Of a stretch of 64,000 bases of DNA, positions 61,439-64,000 are shown in pieces. Origin of the DNA: a virus; the IMG/VR virus record IMGVR_UViG_3300009187_000021, positions 24,947 through 88,946 of that record. One strand, given 5' to 3'. A program made the translations under genes and the position numbers. The notes under the pieces are model-generated. The model searched no databases. It saw only the letters and a list, made by a program, of their open reading frames with translations, and was not told the origin of the DNA. Position 1 is the first letter of the stretch; each line of letters begins with the position of its first letter.

Positions 61439-61672
61439 ATGATTGAATACGTTTTGATTGATAAAGAGATGGTCAATTACCATTTTTCTAAAAAAGAATT
61501 GCTTGATATTGCAAAATACCATGACGATTGGGCTTTTGGTCCACGCCATGCCTATGCATATTATATCGGTCGCAATCCCGAGGATACTGCCGATTTGAAT
61601 ACCTCCGATGTCGAGGATTTCATCATCCAATTCTATACCCAATTCAATGCCGAGTTTGGATTGACCTATTGA
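61439..61672 (+). CDS. Hypothetical protein (77 aa)
   Basis: MIEYVLIDKEMVNYHFSKKE then LLDIAKYHDDWAFGPRHAYA; acidic C-terminal part (EDTADLNTSDVEDFIIQFYT). Sole gene of the P6 unit, with GAGG upstream. No family recognised. Confidence 0.62.
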   Translation: MIEYVLIDKEMVNYHFSKKELLDIAKYHDDWAFGPRHAYAYYIGRNPEDTADLNTSDVEDFIIQFYTQFNAEFGLTY

Positions 61673-61674
61673 TT

Positions 61675-61743
61675 GTTGCGTGAAAACAACGGAGGTGTCT
61701 CATCCATGCAACATCTTGACACCTCCCAGGATCCGAGTAGAAT
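61675..61743 (+). promoter_or_regulatory. Early promoter cassette P7
   Basis: Outer GTTG...CAAC palindrome (61675-61690) followed by a 9-bp inverted repeat GGAGGTGTC (61691-61699)/GACACCTCC (61718-61726) that includes the -35 TTGACA (61716-61721). 16-bp spacer, TAGAAT (61738-61743), standard leader. Confidence 0.9.
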
Positions 61744-61779
61744 AGATTCTGTGGTCGAGAAAACAACAGGAAATTTGGA

Positions 61780-62538
61780 ATGAAACTGCTAACTGCTCCA
61801 GTCGGTAACCCTAAGGTTGCAAAAGGTCTTGCATCAAACTATGCAACATATATCTTGCACCTTGCACCCGCAAATTTGTCGGGTTATGAGGTTTGTGCTA
61901 AACGAACCATCGGTTGCACCGATGCTTGTTTAAACCTTGCTGGTCGTGGTGGTATGTTTAAACGTGGTGAAACCACCAATGTAATCCAACAGGCACGTAT
62001 CCGCAAGACCAAATTGTTTTTCGAGGATCGTGTTGAGTTTATGCGGTTGTTGGTTGCTGATATTGAATTGGCAATTAAACAGGCGGCCAAGAAAGGTTTT
62101 ACACCTGTGTTCCGTCTTAATGGTACCTCTGATATTGCATGGGAAAAGTATTCGGTGGTTCGCAATGGCGTTGCCTTTATGAATATCTTCCATGCATTCT
62201 CGGATTGCATTTTTTATGATTACACCAAGATTCTTGGTCGTAAGATTCATGCCGCTTCCAATTACAGTCTGACCTTTTCTGCCGCTGATGGCAATGATGC
62301 CGACGTGACCAAAGCAATTGCTCAGGGTTATAATGTTGCGGTTGTTTTCGGTATCAAAAAAGGTACCGCATTCCCTGGTTCATATCTTGGTCGGTCTGTA
62401 TTCAATGGTGATGATTCCGACTTGCGGTTTCTTGATCCTAAGAATGTTATTGTCGGTCTTTATGCCAAGGGTAAGGCAAAGGCTGATACCACCGGTTTTG
62501 TAAAGTACCCAACAATCAATCTTAAACTTGCGGCTTAA
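61780..62538 (+). CDS. gp88-like phage protein
   Basis: 252 residues. GYEVCAKRTIGCTDACLNLA then GRGGMFKRGETTNVIQQARI, RLNGTSDIAWEKYSV, NYSLTFSAADGNDADV and AVVFGIKKGTAFPGSYLG belong to the GP88 family widespread in lytic phages. The clustered Cys residues near residues 38-50 suggest metal binding. Role unknown. Confidence 0.82.
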   Translation: MKLLTAPVGNPKVAKGLASNYATYILHLAPANLSGYEVCAKRTIGCTDACLNLAGRGGMFKRGETTNVIQQARIRKTKLFFEDRVEFMRLLVADIELAIKQAAKKGFTPVFRLNGTSDIAWEKYSVVRNGVAFMNIFHAFSDCIFYDYTKILGRKIHAASNYSLTFSAADGNDADVTKAIAQGYNVAVVFGIKKGTAFPGSYLGRSVFNGDDSDLRFLDPKNVIVGLYAKGKAKADTTGFVKYPTINLKLAA

Positions 62539-62550
62539 TAGGAATATATC

Positions 62551-63072
62551 ATGCCAAATTGGAATTCAAACCTTTTAACCGTCACTTCGGATGATCCTGA
62601 ATTGATGGCAAAGATTAAAGATGCAGCCGAGAAATCGGCCGAATCAGATTCGTTTTTTAATTTATTAGTACCTCGTCCTGAATCGGAAGAGGGTGATTGG
62701 TATTCGTGGAACGTCAACAATTGGGGTACCAAATGGGATACCAATGTTAATATCATCGACCAATCCGACAATGAAATTGTATTGTCTTTTGATACTGCGT
62801 GGTCACCACCAATTGGTTTCTATGCTGCATTAGAGGAAATGGGTTTCGAGGTTGATGCATTTTATTATGAACCCGGTATGTGTTTTGCTGGTCGGTACAT
62901 GGATGGTACCGATGATTATTACGAGTATTCAGGAATGAATTCAGAGGAAGTAAAAGAATTGCTTCCAATGGAATTAGATGAATGCTTTTGCATTTCAGAA
63001 TCAATGGCTGATTGGGAAGATGAGAATCAGGAAATAGAATTGGAAGACTATAATACAGAAGAGGAAGGGTGA
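62551..63072 (+). CDS. YubB/Api92-like protein
   Basis: 173 residues. MPNWNSNLLTVTSDDPE, SFFNLLVPRPESEEGDWYSW, VNNWGTKWDTNV and LSFDTAWSPPIGFYAALEEM match the DUF1281/Api92 (ferredoxin-like) family found in phages and plasmids. The C-terminal 40 residues are acidic. Function unknown. Followed by a terminator-like hairpin. Confidence 0.82.
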   Translation: MPNWNSNLLTVTSDDPELMAKIKDAAEKSAESDSFFNLLVPRPESEEGDWYSWNVNNWGTKWDTNVNIIDQSDNEIVLSFDTAWSPPIGFYAALEEMGFEVDAFYYEPGMCFAGRYMDGTDDYYEYSGMNSEEVKELLPMELDECFCISESMADWEDENQEIELEDYNTEEEG

Positions 63073-63076
63073 AGCA

Positions 63077-63104
63077 AGAGGTGTTGTGTCAAAACAACAC
63101 CTTT
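63077..63104 (+). terminator. Probable intrinsic terminator after the YubB-like gene
   Basis: AGAGGTGTTGT / ACAACACCTTT hairpin (about 11 bp with one G:T) with a 6-nt loop, ending in TTT. The short T tract makes it only moderately convincing. Confidence 0.6.
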
Positions 63105-63151
63105 GTTGCTTTCCAGCAACGTATTGACACCTCCCAGGACCAGTGTATAAT
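63105..63151 (+). promoter_or_regulatory. Early promoter cassette P8
   Basis: Palindrome GTTGCT-TTCC-AGCAAC (63105-63120), TTGACA (63124-63129), 16-bp spacer with AGGACCAGTG, TATAAT (63146-63151), leader GATTCTGTGGTCAAGAAAA. Confidence 0.93.
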
Positions 63152-63182
63152 AGATTCTGTGGTCAAGAAAACAGGAAATTTG

Positions 63183-63329
63183 ATGAAATACGTTGTTGTT
63201 GCGGTTGGTTCTTCGGTGTTCGGTGCATACTTCCATGAGACCGTCCTTGCGGTTTCGGCTGAGTCGGTTTCGATGCTCCATTCGATTACCGTATCGCTTG
63301 CGCGGTCGATTGTTTCGGTCCTGTCTTAA
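63183..63329 (+). CDS. Small membrane-type peptide (48 aa)
   Basis: MKYVVVAVGSSVFGAYFHET then VLAVSAESVSMLHSITVSLA; hydrophobic and Ser-rich, probably membrane-associated. AGGAAA before the ATG and first place after P8 support translation. Function unknown. Confidence 0.6.
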   Translation: MKYVVVAVGSSVFGAYFHETVLAVSAESVSMLHSITVSLARSIVSVLS

Positions 63330-63345
63330 TTCTAGGGTTAATATC

Positions 63346-63591
63346 ATGCTTTGTAGTAATAAAGTGGTTTTTGCTAAGGTTGTTATGCTTCGTGAGGCAT
63401 ATGGTTCAATTGAGCGAATTGATCCTTCCAATGAAGGATACAAAGCGTTGGTCCAGTTCCTTAATCGCCAATCGATGGATACGTTGGTAGAATTAGAACG
63501 TGCCAAGATTAAATGGGTTTCTGGTCTTGCCCGGAATCGCATTAACCGCATGAATTTTGCTCTGAAAAACCTCTCCGAAATGCCTGCTTAA
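63346..63591 (+). CDS. Hypothetical protein (81 aa)
   Basis: Start ATG 63346 after the upstream stop. EAYGSIERIDPSNEGYKALV, LVELERAKIKWVSGLARNRI. The 'FLxxxSxxxLxxLxxAxIKFVSxLArNR' pattern recurs in short phage and plasmid proteins. Function unknown. Confidence 0.65.
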   Translation: MLCSNKVVFAKVVMLREAYGSIERIDPSNEGYKALVQFLNRQSMDTLVELERAKIKWVSGLARNRINRMNFALKNLSEMPA

Positions 63592-63603
63592 TTGGTGATT
63601 ATA

Positions 63604-63741
63604 ATGGATGATTTTGATTATTTTCCGTTTGTTTCTGGTGGTGATTTGGAAGCGAGTGATGCATGGTTTGAAAATGGTTGTCCTATTGACGATATAGACA
63701 ATGACGATTGGTACGATGACCAATATGAGATTGGAGAGTAA
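63604..63741 (+). CDS. Small acidic protein (45 aa)
   Basis: MDDFDYFPFVSGGDLEASDA then CPIDDIDNDDWYDDQYEIGE: very acidic, possibly a DNA-mimic-like or inhibitor peptide, though nothing specific shows this. Directly follows the previous unit. Confidence 0.55.
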   Translation: MDDFDYFPFVSGGDLEASDAWFENGCPIDDIDNDDWYDDQYEIGE

Positions 63742-63745
63742 TGCA

Positions 63746-63916
63746 ATGGATTTTTTGATTCGTGCTCAACGGTATACTGAAGCGCGTGGTGATGATAATT
63801 TCTTTTGTCATTATTATGTTATGTACCGTGAACATTTTTCTGTAAGGGAAAGCGTACGGAAAACAATTGCGTGGTTGTATGATGATGATGTTGCCGACTT
63901 GTTGGAGTTTCAATAA
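63746..63916 (+). CDS. Hypothetical protein (56 aa)
   Basis: MDFLIRAQRYTEARGDDNFF then YREHFSVRESVRKTIAWLYD. GGAG lies upstream (with the previous stop). No family recognised. Confidence 0.58.
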   Translation: MDFLIRAQRYTEARGDDNFFCHYYVMYREHFSVRESVRKTIAWLYDDDVADLLEFQ

Positions 63917-64000
63917 TGGATAAAGTGATTCGTGATGGTAAAGTGGCGGTATTGTATTCGCCTGGATATGGTGCTGGTTGGTATACTTGGCATGATGAAG
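63916..64000 (+). CDS. Hypothetical protein, partial at right edge
   Basis: 28 codons visible (MDKVIRDGKVAVLYSPGYGA...). The 'DGKVAVLYSPGYGAGWYTWH' opening belongs to a widespread small phage family of unknown function. Start overlaps the previous stop (TAATG). Confidence 0.65.
   Translation, partial: MDKVIRDGKVAVLYSPGYGAGWYTWHDE

Overview
The window is a piece of a T4-like tailed-phage genome (Caudoviricetes, contractile tail), AT-rich and very densely packed. Recognisable T4-type proteins include gp48, gp53, gp27-like, gp5 parts, gp25, gp6, gp8, gp4, gp26, gp32, gp59 and gp33. Auxiliary genes often seen in environmental T4-like phages are also present: PhoH-like ATPase, CobS/MoxR-like AAA+ ATPase, MazG-like hydrolase, 2OG-Fe(II) oxygenase, tryptophan-halogenase-like flavoenzyme, SleB-type lysin and PD-(D/E)XK nuclease. 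No 16S rRNA, tRNA, transposase, integrase or CRISPR array was seen. The host is unknown. The tag of the phage tmRNA (ANDSEYALAA) is of the beta/gammaproteobacterial type, and the gene is circularly permuted. Among known permuted lineages this fits a betaproteobacterial relative best, but that is inference only.

Layout. (1) 1-34.3 kb, minus strand: late tail module. In transcription order it runs gp48 cap, gp53 wedge, gp27-like hub, gp5 OB domain, unknown, gp5 beta-helix spike, FN3/glycine-rich adhesin, gp25, gp6, gp7-like, fibre protein, gp8, DUF4815-like protein, a Hint (intein-like) tail protein, further fibre proteins, and a giant adhesin with about 12 Ig-like repeats that runs off the left edge. 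(2) 34.3-40.1 kb, plus strand: gp4 nuclease, gp2-like protein, tube-fold protein, gp26 with a predicted -1 frameshift extension, and two paralogous hub/tape-measure-like proteins, one carrying a lysozyme-like domain. (3) 40.1-43.35 kb, minus strand: tmRNA, SleB lysin, oxygenase, gp33, gp59, gp32, ended by a strong terminator. (4) 43.35-53.2 kb, minus strand: an FN3 fibre protein, then nuclease, PhoH, MazG and many small early genes up to the CobS-like ATPase. (5) 53.3-64 kb, plus strand: a P-loop kinase with its own late promoter, then small early genes in short units. Each unit is led by a near-identical sigma70 promoter cassette.

The most striking find is at about 42,990-43,352 (minus strand): a circularly permuted, two-piece tmRNA gene with its own consensus sigma70 promoter. 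It has an acceptor piece with T-arm and encoded CCA, an intervening segment that folds on itself, and a coding piece with the tag ANDSEYALAA. The acceptor stem is 7 bp and carries the alanine-identity G3:U70 pair. Other notable finds are the Hint domain with Val after the terminal HN, the predicted T TTT TTC frameshift in the gp26 gene, the nine-copy promoter cassette family, a terminator plus promoter hidden inside a 45-codon ORF, a cysteine-free gp32, and a halogenase cassette that seems to have split a small gene's start.

Regulation appears T4-like in outline. Early units use TTGAC-N16/17-TATAAT/TAGAAT promoters, and late units have nATAAATA motifs. The phage carries gp33, and the window-external genes would have to supply gp55 and gp45. 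The only non-coding stretch over 300 bases is the tmRNA locus.
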